DNA of 64,000 nt from Zanthoxylum bungeanum. Lineage: Eukaryota > Streptophyta > Magnoliopsida > Sapindales > Rutaceae. Below are positions 1 to 11,867 of this stretch, piece by piece (position 1 is the first letter of the stretch; each line of letters starts with the position of its first letter). The notes beneath the pieces are model-generated. The model saw only the letters and a list, made by a program, of their open reading frames with translations. It made no database searches and was not told where the DNA came from. A program made the position numbers and the translations under genes. The stretch lies in NCBI GenBank assembly GCA_019454045.1, contig SKCR01051206.1, forward strand, positions 124,001 through 188,000. Reading direction: 5' to 3'.

Positions 1-2605
1 TGTGAGCACCTCCTCAAGTGGTACGTGGAATTATATCCCAAGTACAGACCGTACTACCGTCCATTCAGAATCGGCTACGGAATTTATATCTGGGTTTCCA
101 TCCGATATACCACAAGAAATAATACTCAAATGTTATCATGACATAGGTATATGAATTGTAATACATTAAAAACATTGTATTCATACATGTGGGGATAGCT
201 ACTAGGAAAACTATGTATGAAATCTGATGAAAAGGACTCAGTTCAGTGGGTGCGCATTCGCGTAGCGTTTGAAAACGCGTTCGAATGGTAAACAGAAGGT
301 TCGTATTCGTGTAGCGTTCGAGAACGCGTTCGAACAGAACCAGACTTGATGCATGCAACACAAAGAATAAAGACAACAATGTCAAGCTCAGTATGTCCGA
401 TTAAACGTATCTTGCATTCAATCGAACACACATCAACCGGCGCGGCAAAGCATCGTGGTAAAGGGCTTTAACCCCTCCCCATAGGGGATCTTTCATTGCA
501 CTACTAAGCCCATACGCTCGATTGAATCACGCATACAAAGAATTAAAAAACAATAATGTCAGACTTAGTATGCCCGATTGAACGTATCTTGCATTCAACC
601 GAACACACATCAACCGGCGCGACAAAGCATCATGGTAAGGGCTTTAACCCCTCCCCATAGGGGATCTTTCATTGCACTTACTAAGCCCATGCGCTCGATT
701 GAATCATGCATACAAAGAATTAAAAGCAATAATATCAAACTTAGTATGCCCGATTGAACATATCTTGCACTCAACCGAACACACATCAACCGGCGCAGAA
801 AAGCATCGTGGTAAAGGGCTTTAACCCCTCCCCATAGGGGATCTTTCATTCCACTTACTAAGCCCATACGCTCGATTAAATCATGCATAAAAAGAATTAA
901 AAAAATAATAATATCAGACTTAGTATGTCCGATTGAACGTAATTTGCATTCAACCGAACACACATCAACCGAACACACTCGATTGAATCATTCATAAATA
1001 AGCAACATGCAGAATTCAAGTGACGAAAAAAATAAATAAACCAAAGCAACACAAAACAAAAGAGGGTGCCGTTTACTCAAGCGGTACGTGGAGTTGTATC
1101 CCGAGTATAGATCATACTACCGTCCATTCGGAATCGGCTATGAAATTTATGTCCGGGTTTCCATCCGATATACCGCGAGAGTTGACACATCTCTCATTTT
1201 ATTCCAAAGCCACAACATACAACATCTCATAATTCATGCATATTTATCTACTCAAGGGCCACAACATGCACTTCAACATGACAACCATGCAAGCAATACT
1301 CAATAGATAATACAAATAAAAAAACGAGTGTGAAAAATACCCTTAAGTCTAACCTTTTTTCCAACTTTTGGGCTTGCGTTTCACGGACGTCGGAAAGGGT
1401 ACAGCTCCTCAACTTCTCCGGTTCACTGGTTTAGCATCCTAGCTCACTGTTTTGCTATTTTTCTTACCGTTCGGCCTCCGTTCTGCTGCTTTTCGGTCTC
1501 CGTTCTGCTGCTGTTCGGTCTCTGCTTTGCTACTCACTGCTCAGGTCATCTGTTTTGACGTTTCAATGAACTGTTTCGAGTGTTTTTTGTGGTTTTTTTA
1601 GTGTAGTTTTGTGTGGTTATTTAAAGGATTATAACTGCAGTTTATGTTACTGTTTTAAGGGATTTTAGAGACTGTTTTGGGAGTGGTTTGGGCTGTTGTC
1701 CAGGCGTTTTTCAAATGGTGTTTGGGGTGTGTTTGGGCTGCTGTTTGGAGGTATATTTTCGGTGATGGAGGGCTGCTGTATGGGGAAGATTTTCGGTGAT
1801 GGGTAGAGGTTTAAGGGGGTGCTGTTTTCGGTTATGGAGTGGAGGAGATTAATGGAATTGTTTGTGTTCTTCTTGTTGCTATTGCCGTGAGTGGCTAAGG
1901 CTATTTGTGTTGTGATTTTTGTGTGAGTTATCTATATGAGCTAGATGATGCATGTCTTGGTTAGGGGTTGTTTATATAGAGAATGGCTAGGGCTCTACCT
2001 TGTCTCACAAGGAAGGGATTTTGGCATTAAAGAGAGATATGATTTGGTGTTAGACAAGGAAATCAAGGGATTTGATGGGGGACAAAATTTGTTTAGATTA
2101 GGAAGTCAATATCTTTAATTTGTTATGATTGATTTTAATTAGGAATGACATCTTTTTAATTTAGTATGTGATTTGTTTGGTTAGGAAGTTAATATATTTG
2201 ATTTATCTTTATTAGGTATGATTATATTTTATGTTTTATTTAATTGGTAAATGATTTAAATATTTTATTTAATTCATGTTTAATTTAATTAAATTGGGAT
2301 GTGTTTTATGGGCTTTGGGGGGCTAATTGGGCTGGGGTGCGAGGCTAGCAGCAAAACAGAAACACCAACGCCGTTTGAACGCCCATTCGAACACTACACG
2401 AACGTCCGCAATCTGCCTGACGTTCGAACGAAGTAACGAACGCAGCACTAACGAAGACAGTGAACTTGTGAAATGAACTTGATGACGTACTTATTCTGAA
2501 TTTCCCCTTCCGACCTCTGTTTCCCGCAATATCCTTAGCTAAAAAGGTAGTGCCTCCAACTGAGACTCATAATCGGGTTTCACATCCGAAAATGCAATGC
2601 CTACA
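1..2605 (-). mobile_element. Tat/Ogre-like LTR, partial (enters from left edge)
   Basis: This stretch shares blocks with the two Tat-1 LTRs: the 'ggtacgtggagttgtatccc' box occurs here at about 20 and 1083, and the G/T-rich 'ggtgatggagggctg' repeats lie at 1760-1830. It ends in cctaca at 2605, the same terminus as the other Tat LTRs. The next base belongs to a different LTR family, so 2605 is the outer edge of an element extending left of the window. Orientation is by comparison with Tat-1. It differs from the Tat-1 LTRs by a 177-bp tandem array and by duplication of the 'tacgtgga' box. No coding potential is visible. Confidence 0.75.
431..975. repeat. ~177-bp tandem repeat, three copies plus a partial
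   Basis: The phrase 'catcaaccggcgcg' recurs at 431, 608 and 784, and a decayed start recurs at 963, giving spacings of 177, 176 and 179 bp. Each unit contains 'ctttaacccctccccatagg' and a 'cgattgaatcatgcata' tail. The open frames here exist only because the unit is repeated and are not genes. The array is absent from the other two Tat LTRs in the window. Confidence 0.9.
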
Positions 2606-3998
2606 GTAGTGTATTGGGTGTGATGTCGAGATGGAAGTATCACTCTAGTCATAGTGGAGATGATGGTCATGTAGGATACGTAACTGGTTCTCTTATGTAT
2701 CCGATATAGAGACTAGTTACAGAGATCCGATATGTGCTTCGTACGGGGCAGACACATTTCTAGCCCCAGGCCTAGCACGTGACATCCGATACTAGATCGA
2801 AATACGCAATTCTATGTATACTACGCCTGATATAGATCATATATTCATGTAACGATATTTCTGGAGAATTGGGTAGGCATGGCGCTTTGCTAGAAGCCAA
2901 CCTTGTCTTGTAAATCGGTAAAAACGTAGTACTAGGTACTTACATGTTCGGATAGTCCGACGACCGGATTTACTACCAACATATCCGGGGATCTCATCGG
3001 TCGCTTCCCGAAGATTCACTGATGATGTATGACTCACACTTTATTAATCTGGGATTAATTATAAGAGAGAGAAAATTAATTTGGGATTAATTACGGAGAT
3101 ATTTTATCTGGGATAAAATATTAATTAAAGAGAGAAAACGATTAATTTGGAATTAATCGATAAAATAATATATTTGATATATTAAACGAAATTGGATTTC
3201 GATGCGGAATTGAAATTAGATTTTAATTCGGGCGAATGAGTTAATTTAGAATTAATTCGTTAGCGACGTGAATAGTAATTTGCTAGGCAAAGTTATTTAA
3301 TTAAATTAGATTTAATTTCCTCGTAACGAAAAATTCGTAAATTTGGAATTAGCGAACCCGAGCTCGGGAGTGTTTGCGAGCGCACTCGCATTTCAAATTC
3401 AAGTGCGGCCCACAAGTCACATCAAGCGTCAAATCACTAGTCAATCGACTGATGTGATGTCTAGTCACTTTGAGTGATGTGACAACTTGTCATTGTGATT
3501 GATGGTGGTAGTTGGCAAAGCTTTAATGCTTTGACTTTAGGTAAATTTATTTTTGAAATTCAATATGTGTATTAGATACACATTTTTCCAAAAACCAACA
3601 CACTCACTCTCTCCCTCCTCTCATCTCTCTCGGCCTTAAGGCCATTTTCTTCTTCCTTTTCACTGCAATGCCGTGAGCTAAGGAAAAGCAATAGGAAATT
3701 TTACGGCAAAATTTCTGGAGTGCTAGCACGCTTTAGGATTCTTGCGAATGTGATATGGAACCGCACCCGTGAGCATGGAATCATCAACCAAAGCTTGGAG
3801 CTTGATGGATCATCCATGGCCGAAAATTTGGAGGACAAAAACAGCCCACTGCCGTGAGCATCATGCAAGGGGAAAAGAGTTTTTTTTGTTCGTCGCATCG
3901 ATCAACCGATCATTGTAAGTATTCCCCAACTTTTTTTAGTATTCGCACATGATTTTAATTGCTTAAATCGATCGCGGTTAGACCGTAGAAACCCAACA
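2606..3998 (+). mobile_element. Partial copia-type LTR (same family as 26674-28797)
   Basis: From 'gtagtgtattgggtgtgatg' onward the sequence is collinear with 27243-28797, through the 'tggagaattgggtaggcatgg' block (about 2862), the AT-rich 'gaattaatcg' steps, and a tail ending cccaaca at 3998. The first ~570 bp of the LTR are missing because the Tat-like element on the left interrupts it. The last third is diverged from the nested copies, so this is an older or different subfamily member. It is either a solo LTR or the 3' LTR of an element whose body lies left of the window. Confidence 0.8.
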
Positions 3999-6900
3999 AT
4001 GACACTATAAGTGACTGTTTGTTATTACCAAAAAAAAAAAGAAAGAAGAAAATAGAGGAGATATGAGAGAGAGGGGGAGAAGAGAGATAAAGGAATGTAT
4101 GGCCGGTGCACGGCTAGCCGGCCATCTGCGACGGTGCGTGTCGGCACCACCGGCTTCGTCTCGACCAGGCCGGTCACGTGGTGGCCGACGATTCCCCATT
4201 GGGCGACCAAAACGGTGAGAAAAGTGGGGATAAAGGCGCGAGCTTAAGTTTCCCGATATCGGCTCATCGCTTTATTTCATGGCTTGAGCCACCCGCCAAA
4301 TCAAAGCCCTTGGAGAGTAATACAAGATGGCGATGGTGATTTTTCTGATTCATGCTCAATTGCATGCAAAACGAGAAGAAAAAGTGGTGGTGAATATAAT
4401 GTCGAAGGAACAGTAGCTCCGATCGGAATTCCATCGATTCCAGCGCATTCGTGGGATTATTTGGAGTCCGTATATGGCCTCGAAATCTTGGTAAGAGCTC
4501 TCGGTAAAAAGTCGCTAATTTCATGTTTTCCACTAAATATTTGGATATTTACAGCAGCTTTGTAGAGTAGCATAATGATATAAATTGAGTTGTCTGAGCA
4601 TTAGTATGTTGAATATGTGTATATGGTAGAATCCGAGAGAAATCAGAGCGAATATGATCGATCCGATAAGTAAAGTGAGTTTTCGGTAAATTCTGGTTTC
4701 GCATGTATCTGTGCTTTGATGAACGTAATTAAGGATATGACTTAATTATGATGAAACAATAGTATTTTAGTAATTTCAGAGAGGTTTGGAGGGTTAGGAT
4801 CCTTCTGTAATATTTTCAGAAAAATTTTCGGAAGATTTGTCGGAAATGTGTAATTTGCATATTTGAGCTGTTAGATTGACATAGAACAATATATAATGAT
4901 GTTATATGAGTATTGAATGTATTATGAAAATTAAACCGAAATCACTAAAAATGAATTTAATTTGGATTTTCCCGGACAGTTTGGGAGTTTATGCTATCAG
5001 TAAGTTTTCCATGATTAACGACCATTACAGTCCATATTTTGTGTTACAGATGGGAAAGAGAATGGATGGCATGGACGCCAGGTAAGTATCTTACTATGAA
5101 CTCGTCGTAGTGGACAAGGTATGATAGTTGATTATATGTTTAAATATGTGTATAGATTGAAGACTCATAAAAATCAGTAATAGTAGTTATGGAGTTTTAG
5201 AAAGCATGAAATGAGAGTTTCGAGAGGTACAGACAGTGAGATTCGTAAAGAGCACGTATAAAAACAGATTGTCTGAAAGTATGCATAGTGTCAGGTTTAT
5301 TTTGTATGTATAGGATGAGTGAGATGTCACCAGCTCGTAATGGAATATGGTTGACTTTGCTATTGTCTATATGGATTATGTCATTGCTTTGCATTGCATG
5401 ACTTACGTGATCATATGGTTGATTTGATGATGCATATGCAGTTTGCATACCCAGAGGGAGACATATTGCAAAGTGACATATACAGACCCAGGACTAGGGG
5501 ACGGCGATGCGTAACGCCCCTGGATCCTAGTTATTGTGAGTGGACATTTTCTTTCTAGTTGATTTTTCTTTTCTTTCATATTATTTTATGTAAAGACTTA
5601 TGTTTTCACACATAGGATGTTAGACATATTTATTTCTAGTTGTTTTAAAGAAAAAGTATGCTTCAAAAAGACTTGATTAAAAAAGCATGAGTTTTGTGAT
5701 TTTTCGAGGCATGAGGGAAAAAACCCACCTCAGTATGTAACTTGATACGGACATGGAATTGACAATTGACATGTGCACATGTAGAGGACTGGGGGGACGG
5801 CGATACGTAACGGCCCCAGATCCTAGTTCAGGACTAGGGATGACAGATGCCCCTATATCCTAAATTCAGAGCTTGGAGGGTAGCATAGATTCGCACCCCC
5901 AGTTCTAGTTCAGTGTCTTGGGGGACGGCGATACGTAACTCCCCAATACCACTAGTTTTAGGGATATGAGTGGCATGCTTTGGGAGACGGCAATACGTAA
6001 CGCCCCAAACGTAACGCCCAAATACGTCAGGTTTTCAGAGACAAAGACTAGTCTTTCAAAAATAATTTTCAGAAATCAGTTTCAGAGATAGTTTTCAGAA
6101 CAGATCTTACAAATACAGATTTTTCATAAAAAGGTTTTCAGAAGTGGACTTTCAGAGACAGATTTACAGAAAACGATGGTTTATAAATGAGTTTTCAAGA
6201 GAAATAGTTTTAAGAGAATCTATGTGTTTTACAGACAGAAAGGATTTCCTGAAAATTTTCAAAGGGAGAGATTTGTTTTCAGACAAGGAAAGATTTTTCA
6301 GAATGATTGGCTTTCTTAAGATATTTTCTTTGATATGGAAGTTCAGTGATATCCAGTTCTATTTGATGAGTAGTATCGTAGTATGCTATGAGTATGTACT
6401 TTATATAAATTGTATATTGAAATGCATTGTCGATAGATGATATTAATGTAAAGGTTGAGTGTTGGGTGTTTACCATACTTAGAATGCAGTTGTGAGGATT
6501 CCAATGGATGGAATCAAGAGTCAGTATCTTATATTATATGGAGGTTTAAGGTTTCAGCTCAGTGTTTCAGTAAAAGTTTTACAGCTCATAGTTAGTTAAT
6601 GCTTATGTTTTAGTCTACGTAATCCATATGAAGTAACCAACCATAGTTTAAGCTCACTAAACAACCACGAGTTTGGGTTGGCCTTAGCCACGGGTTTGGG
6701 TGGTTTTTTAGATAATAAGTTAGTTCCAGCTAGGAGAAAATATGATGTTGTTAGTATATAAAGTATAGCTACAGTGTGGAAAAAGAGTATGTACATATGT
6801 GGATGAATGCTTCTAGATTAGTGTGTGAGAGATATCAGAATTCCGTAGATGTAAAATATAATGTGGAATCGAGCAGATAGGTTTACTACATTGTTGCATT

Positions 6901-7540
6901 CAGTACAATGAGTAAATTATCCAGGTATAACATAAGTAAATGGCCATCGGGTAAGGATGTAATTTATAAGTTTGTGTACTTACACATATCTGAATTCTAT
7001 TTAAATTTATATTATTACTTGATAAATTTACATAAGACGTGAGTTACTTACTGGACTTTATAGCTCACACCCTGACTGTTTGCTAGTTTTGCAGGTTCAC
7101 ATTGGACTTATAGTGCTAGAAGATTCTAGAGGCGTCTTACAGACAGCGGATTACCCCGATACAGCCAAGTCGGTCTTGAGTCGTTGAATGGTTCTGGGAT
7201 GTGTGTTTGGGCACTCTCAGCCTTAGTTTTAATTTTTTGTATCACATTTGTAGTTTAATCGTGCTGAACACGTAGTTATTTGTAGTTATTTATTTTATGA
7301 CAGTCCGGAGGCCTATTTACAAATGAGTTGAGATTTGTCGGGCTGGAGTCCTATCTGCATGAGTTGAGAAGATTGAATTTGAATTCTTTTTACCAGGACA
7401 CCTCGAGGTGCTGGACTTGTATCTAGGTTTCACGATTTTTAGGAAAGGTCATGCCAAAATTTTATTAGAAATGGAGGCTTATGGAGATGTGGTTTCCTGT
7501 ATCATGCCGGTAGCATCATGGCTTCGAGCGGGATGTTACA
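3999..7540 (+). mobile_element. Tekay/Del-like gypsy 5' LTR, first ~390 bp absent
   Basis: The start 'atgacactataagtgactg' matches 8627 within the other LTR copy, and 4170-5330 is collinear with 60893-62045. The end ggatgttaca at 7540 is the inverted complement of the tgtaacatcc that starts the 3' LTR at 8233, as expected for LTR termini. A degenerate iMet-type primer site follows. The missing first ~390 bp (equivalent to 8233-8626) were split off by the LTR ending at 3998. Full LTR length would be about 3.9 kb, long but within the range of this clade. ORFs at 4025-4565 and 6144-6440 are not conserved in the second copy and are not called. Confidence 0.8.
5494..6008. repeat. Four-copy 'gacggcgatacgtaacg' hairpin motif
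   Basis: A core 'gacggcgatacgtaacg' occurs at about 5500, 5797, 5922 and 5989. Each is preceded by a G-run and followed by a matching C-run, for example actggggg...cccccag-type flanks, so each copy can fold into a stem with the core as loop. Copies are separated by unrelated sequence, so this is a dispersed motif and not a simple tandem array. The equivalent part of the 3' LTR lies outside the window. Confidence 0.75.
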
Positions 7541-8232
7541 AAGATGACATCAGAGCGTGGTTTAAAAGTCAGTAGCATGGTCTAGAGTCGGTGACTTCAC
7601 TGTGGGGTATCTGGCTGTCAGAGACTATTTTCTGTTTTGTATAGACCATATAGGTCCTTGTATATAATATGAATGTTTCCTTTGATATGAGTTTATTTTC
7701 TGCTTGGCTCCTAACCCGAGTATATTGAAGTCTCTGGATGACTTATTTTGATGTGTATAAACTAGCTATTTTCATAATAGAAGAAGTTACCTTGAGTTGA
7801 AACTTTATGAGCCATTGAGATTAGAGGATTCAGAGTAGTTATATAGTAGTAGTATTAGGCCCTTGTAAGGTCAGAGAGTTATTAGTGAACCCAAGGTATG
7901 TGTTTGAGATATTTGAGACTAACAATTTGGTGTAGCACCATAGCTGTGCTCAAAGTTAGGAGGGGGTGTGATAAACCCTCGTAGTTATTGGTTACTCCGG
8001 TTCGCTGGTTAAGAACCAAGTTAGTATAGTTTACCGTTGGCGAACAATTAAAGATTATAGATATGAAAAGAGTTAGTCTTTAGCCTCAGTGGGTAAGAAT
8101 GTAAATGATGAATAGAACTAGATAATTTCTAGAAATGGATTGGAGAGTTTCCGTGTATAAATTGTGAATCAGATCAGCAGGTATAAGGTCGAATTAATTT
8201 CGAGGATGAAATTTTTATAAGGAGGGGAGAAT
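7541..8232 (+). mobile_element. Tekay-like internal remnant (PBS leader + 3' end)
   Basis: Only 692 bp separate the two LTRs. The left part starts with a primer-site-like 'gacatcagagcgtgg' at 7546. The right part holds 'tttcgaggatgaaattttta' and 'aaggaggggagaat', the end-of-pol and polypurine signature typical of Tekay/Del elements, directly before the LTR at 8233. Gag and pol are gone, either through an internal deletion or because the element was a non-autonomous derivative. No ORF worth calling remains. Confidence 0.8.
7545..7560 (+). other. Primer-binding site (degenerate, iMet-type)
   Basis: 'tgacatcagagcgtgg' lies 4 bp after the LTR end at 7540 and resembles the tRNA-iMet-complementary tggtatcagagc with two changes. 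Confidence 0.65.
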
Positions 8233-8785
8233 TGTAACATCCAGGAATTCAAAAACTCTTCCGGAAGGATTTTTTATTGCAGATGGGTCTCAAATGAGAC
8301 TATATCGGAGAAAAAGAATTTAAGTGTTGAAATATAGCTTGGGATATTTTAAAATAGATATTTGATGTATTGGAAATCACGTGACATGAAAGAAGCGCTT
8401 ACGCGAAATATGCATATTATTTTACACGGAGAAAGTTTCTTATTTCGGCTATAAAGATAGCAAACAAACTCCGATTGAGTTGATTCTTGAACCATCAGAC
8501 TCATTTTTCCGAGACGAACAACTTTTGTGTTGAACACATTTCGACAATCACATCATAAGAGCTTCAAAATAGATGATTTCTGAAAATACCCTTCTAAGTG
8601 GGGGCAATTTAGTAATTTCTGGAGAAATGACACTATAAGTTACTGTTTGTTATTACAAAAAAAGAAAACAGAGGAGATACGAGAGAGAGAGAGGGAGAAT
8701 AGAGGGAATGGAAGGTGTGGCCGGTGCACGGCCAGCGACCACCTCCAGCGGTGCACGCCGGCATCGCTAGCTTCGTCTCGACCAG
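8233..8785 (+). mobile_element. Tekay-like 3' LTR, left part
   Basis: It begins tgtaacatcc right after a purine tract. Positions 8627-8785 repeat 3999-4165. It is cut at 8785 by Athila-1 and resumes at 60892. ORF 8647-8856 runs across the LTR/LTR junction and is spurious. Confidence 0.85.
8781..8785 (+). repeat. Target-site duplication accag (left) of Athila-1
   Basis: accag precedes the LTR start at 8786 and is repeated at 60892-60896 directly after the 3' LTR. Joining the flanks restores the collinear Tekay LTR. Confidence 0.9.
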
Positions 8786-10902
8786 TGATGAGCGGAAAAT
8801 ATATCAATATTTATCGCCCTTTTTACTTAATATTTTGTTTAGTTTATCGTGTTTGATGAACGTTTTGATGTGTTTTAGTTTATTTTACAGATAAAATAAT
8901 ATTGGGACTAAATGGAATCATTTAGGACGAAATACTGGTAAAATAAGGGCAAAAATATGGACTTGACATATTAATTTTGGAGATTGGAAACTTGAAAGGG
9001 CGTTCTAACGACGTGCGATTTCAGAAATTTCAGTTTTGCGCAACTGTCATATTTTGGGTATAACTATTTACTCCGATATCGGATTGAGCTGATTCAAGTT
9101 CCAGATTAAAGAACACTCAAAGATCTACATCATTGAAGAACAAAATAATTTCTAATTCTGAAGATTTCATAAACTAAATCGATGAAACATCCAGAAGTGT
9201 ATTATGCTTAATTATTAAAGTCATTTTCAAAGTAAAAAAAAAAAATATATATATATATATATATAAAAATAGTCAAACTCTCACCAAACATGATAGAAAT
9301 TAATAATGGATTTGTTGGAGCAATTAGTGGAGTAATTAATAATGGATTTGGTGGAACAATTAGTGGAGCAATTAATAATGGATTTTGTGGATGATTTGAT
9401 GGAGGTAAAATTTTGCCTATAAATACCAAGCCATTTCATTTGTAAATTTATACTTTCTTCTTTGAAATTCCTTAAGAATAACTAAGAAGATTGTATCTTT
9501 CTTTGTTTATTTACAGTTTTCAGTAAATAATTTCTGCTTTCGCACTTTCTTTTCTTTACTTTTCAATTTTTACTTTCCGCAATTTAGTTTTACGCACAAT
9601 ACTTTCCTTTCTTTACTTTTTTCAGTTTTTACTTTTCAAACAATGAGGAGGTAACTCCCCCTTGCTGGGGTAAAAGGTAAATCTTTTATTATTGCTATTT
9701 AGATTAATCTCCCCTAATTATAATATATAACTATTTAAAATCTGACTTAACGAGGATACCGCCATATTGGTCGGTTGGTAATTAATTATAAATTGGTTTT
9801 AACCTGACTAAGCATGGATACCGCTTGTTGGTCAGTTGGTAATTAATTATTAATTTGACTTAATCAGGATACCGCCTATATGGCTGGTTGGTAATTATCA
9901 CACAAAGTTAATATATTATATTAAGGGAGATATCTAAAATAGAAGTAATAAAAGTGGATACTTTTACCTCGGTATTTTCTTTTATTGTACTTTTACTTTA
10001 TTTAATTTTCAGCAATTTACTTTCAGCATTTACTTTTCAGTAATTACTTTCAGCATTTACTTTTCAGCATTTAAATTTCAATATTTAATTTTCAGAATTT
10101 TCTTTCCGTCATTTACTTTTAAGTATTTAATTTCCAGCAATTTAGTTTGTCTTTTATTTTATTTAAGCTTTTACTGCCCGTAAATATGTGTCGTAACTAA
10201 GTCAGTTATCTGGGGATGTGATGAAGTCCAATATCACCGGTTTATAAGGGGTTAAATTACGGTTTGGGTAATATAAAGGTTTATTTATTGAGCCTTAGCC
10301 TTAATGCATCTTGTTAACTGGCCATTAATAAGATTGATTCAGTAAACTTAAAATGAACTTGGAAAAATGGATTTTAGGTTTAAGACCTTAGACTTTAATA
10401 GCCCACGATCTTCCTTGAGGATAGATAACCGTTTAATAGATTTCCTTACAGGATAAGAATATACCTTTCGAGCGGGGGTATCCATAATTGGAACTTAATC
10501 TTAATTAATTCAGATAACTTAATTGACATAGGAATATGATTAATTGGGTTACACTGGGTGTTTGTATCTGACCATCGAAAGAGGCTTTTACATAATTTCG
10601 TGTTCCAGGTTAATAAACCAATATATTACACAACCGTAAGATAACCACTTCATTTTTAAAAATATATTGGAAAGATTCACAACCCTGGATAGTTTTATAA
10701 AATTGAATTTTCCTAAATCTACTTTCAAGCAATTTCATTTACTTGTTTTAAGTTTAAAGTCACCATCCAATCAATAAACAATCCATTAGATACTTGTAAA
10801 AATTCGACTTCATAAATTAATAATAAAAGGTTTTAGTCCTTGTGGGATCACTACTTGAACGATACGTGCGCTTGCGTTATACGCGTGTGAAAACGCCGGT
10901 CA
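8786..10902 (+). repeat. Athila-1 5' LTR
   Basis: It begins tgatgagcgg and ends gccggtca; the start and end trinucleotides TGA and TCA are inverted. It matches 58781-60891 nearly base for base by eye. It contains a TATA box (9417), a run of 'tttactttcagca'-type repeats (9500-9640, 9990-10150) and a block of three imperfect 'ggataccgcc...ggttggtaattaatta' repeats (about 9750-9900) that the Athila-2 LTRs lack. Confidence 0.9.
9417..9425 (+). promoter_or_regulatory. Athila LTR TATA box
   Basis: ctataaata lies in the context ttgcctataaataccaagcc. The same box is present in all four Athila LTRs (also 59398 +, 39548 - and 21718 -), so it is the likely core promoter of the family. Confidence 0.6.
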
Positions 10903-10909
10903 AGTTTTT

Positions 10910-10926
10910 AGCGCCGTTGCCGGGGA
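10910..10926 (+). other. Athila-1 primer-binding site (tRNA-Asp type)
   Basis: 'agcgccgttgccgggga' follows the LTR end by 7 bp and matches the tggcgccgttgccgggga primer site of Athila elements with one change. Confidence 0.85.
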
Positions 10927-11035
10927 CTTATTTATCTTTCACTATTAGTTTGGGGGTTAGATACATTTACTTGTATCTAATTTTCTTTTTACTTTTTATT
11001 TCTGTTTTCTTGTGTTTCAGGTTCTCAGACACTAT

Positions 11036-11867
11036 ATGAGACGAACCAGAAGCTTTGAACTCCGACCGCTTGACCTAGAGATTAAAAGAACCATCAGACA
11101 GTTGAGAAGGGAAATGCGAGAAGGCCAAGAAGCAATTGTTAACATGGAACCCAAACCTTTGGAAGTTGTACCACCAATTCTAATTCGAGACAGAACTATT
11201 CCAATGGTGGACGAACTCCTTTCCTATATTGTACATCGCCCCTTACCAGTAAATGTGTGTGACATCAAAACATGCATTTAGATGATTCAGCATTAAGTAC
11301 AGTTTGGGGGGAATGCAACTGAAGATCCTAATGCCCACATCAGCAACTTCCTGGAAGTTTGCGGCACTTTCCATTACAATAGAGCATCAGAAGAAGCAAT
11401 GAGACTGTGAGTTTTTCCATATTCTTGAAAGACAGAGTCAAAGCTTGGCTACATTCACTACCAGTAGGTTCCATCACAACTTGGAACACTATAGCCACAA
11501 AATTCCTTGCAAAGTACTTTCCACCAGCCAGAACTGCAAAGTTGAGGAATGACATCACATCTTTTGTACAACAAGATTTAGAATCCCTTTACGAAGCTTG
11601 GGAAAGGTACAAAGATTTGCTCCGGAAATATCCTCACCATGAGATTCCAAAATGGCTTCAAGTCCTAACTTTCTATAATGGACTTTCTGGACTGATGAGA
11701 ACCACAATTGATGATACTACTGGAGGAGCTTTGATGGCAAAATGAGAAGATCAAGCATGTGACTTAATCGAAGAAATGGCTAACAATAATTCATTATGGC
11801 CAACAGAAAAGAGCATGATTCAACGAATTGCAGGAATTTATGAAGTTGAAGCTAACTCAACAGTGAA
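11036..11867 (+). pseudogene. Athila-1 gag, broken and truncated
   Basis: The frame opens MRRTRSFELRPL and runs to a TAG at 11279. Homology to Athila-2 gag then continues through 'TEDPNAHISNFLEVCGTF' and 'KAWLHSLPVGSITTW', interrupted by further stops, into the open stretch 11407-11745. These are typical retrotransposon capsid motifs (particle assembly around the RNA). A splice-acceptor-like 'tgtgtttcag' lies just upstream at 11011-11020. The gene ends abruptly at 11867, where truncated Tat-1 LTR sequence begins. About 1 kb of downstream gag/protease sequence present in Athila-2 is missing between here and 45425. Confidence 0.85.

Noticed and set aside
431..975. CRISPR array or centromeric satellite
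   Set aside because: Units are head-to-tail without spacers, and only three copies sit inside an LTR of a plant element.
4284..4565. 93-codon frame (and minus-strand frames 4005-4533)
   Set aside because: The matching part of the other Tekay LTR (61000-61280) does not keep the frame.
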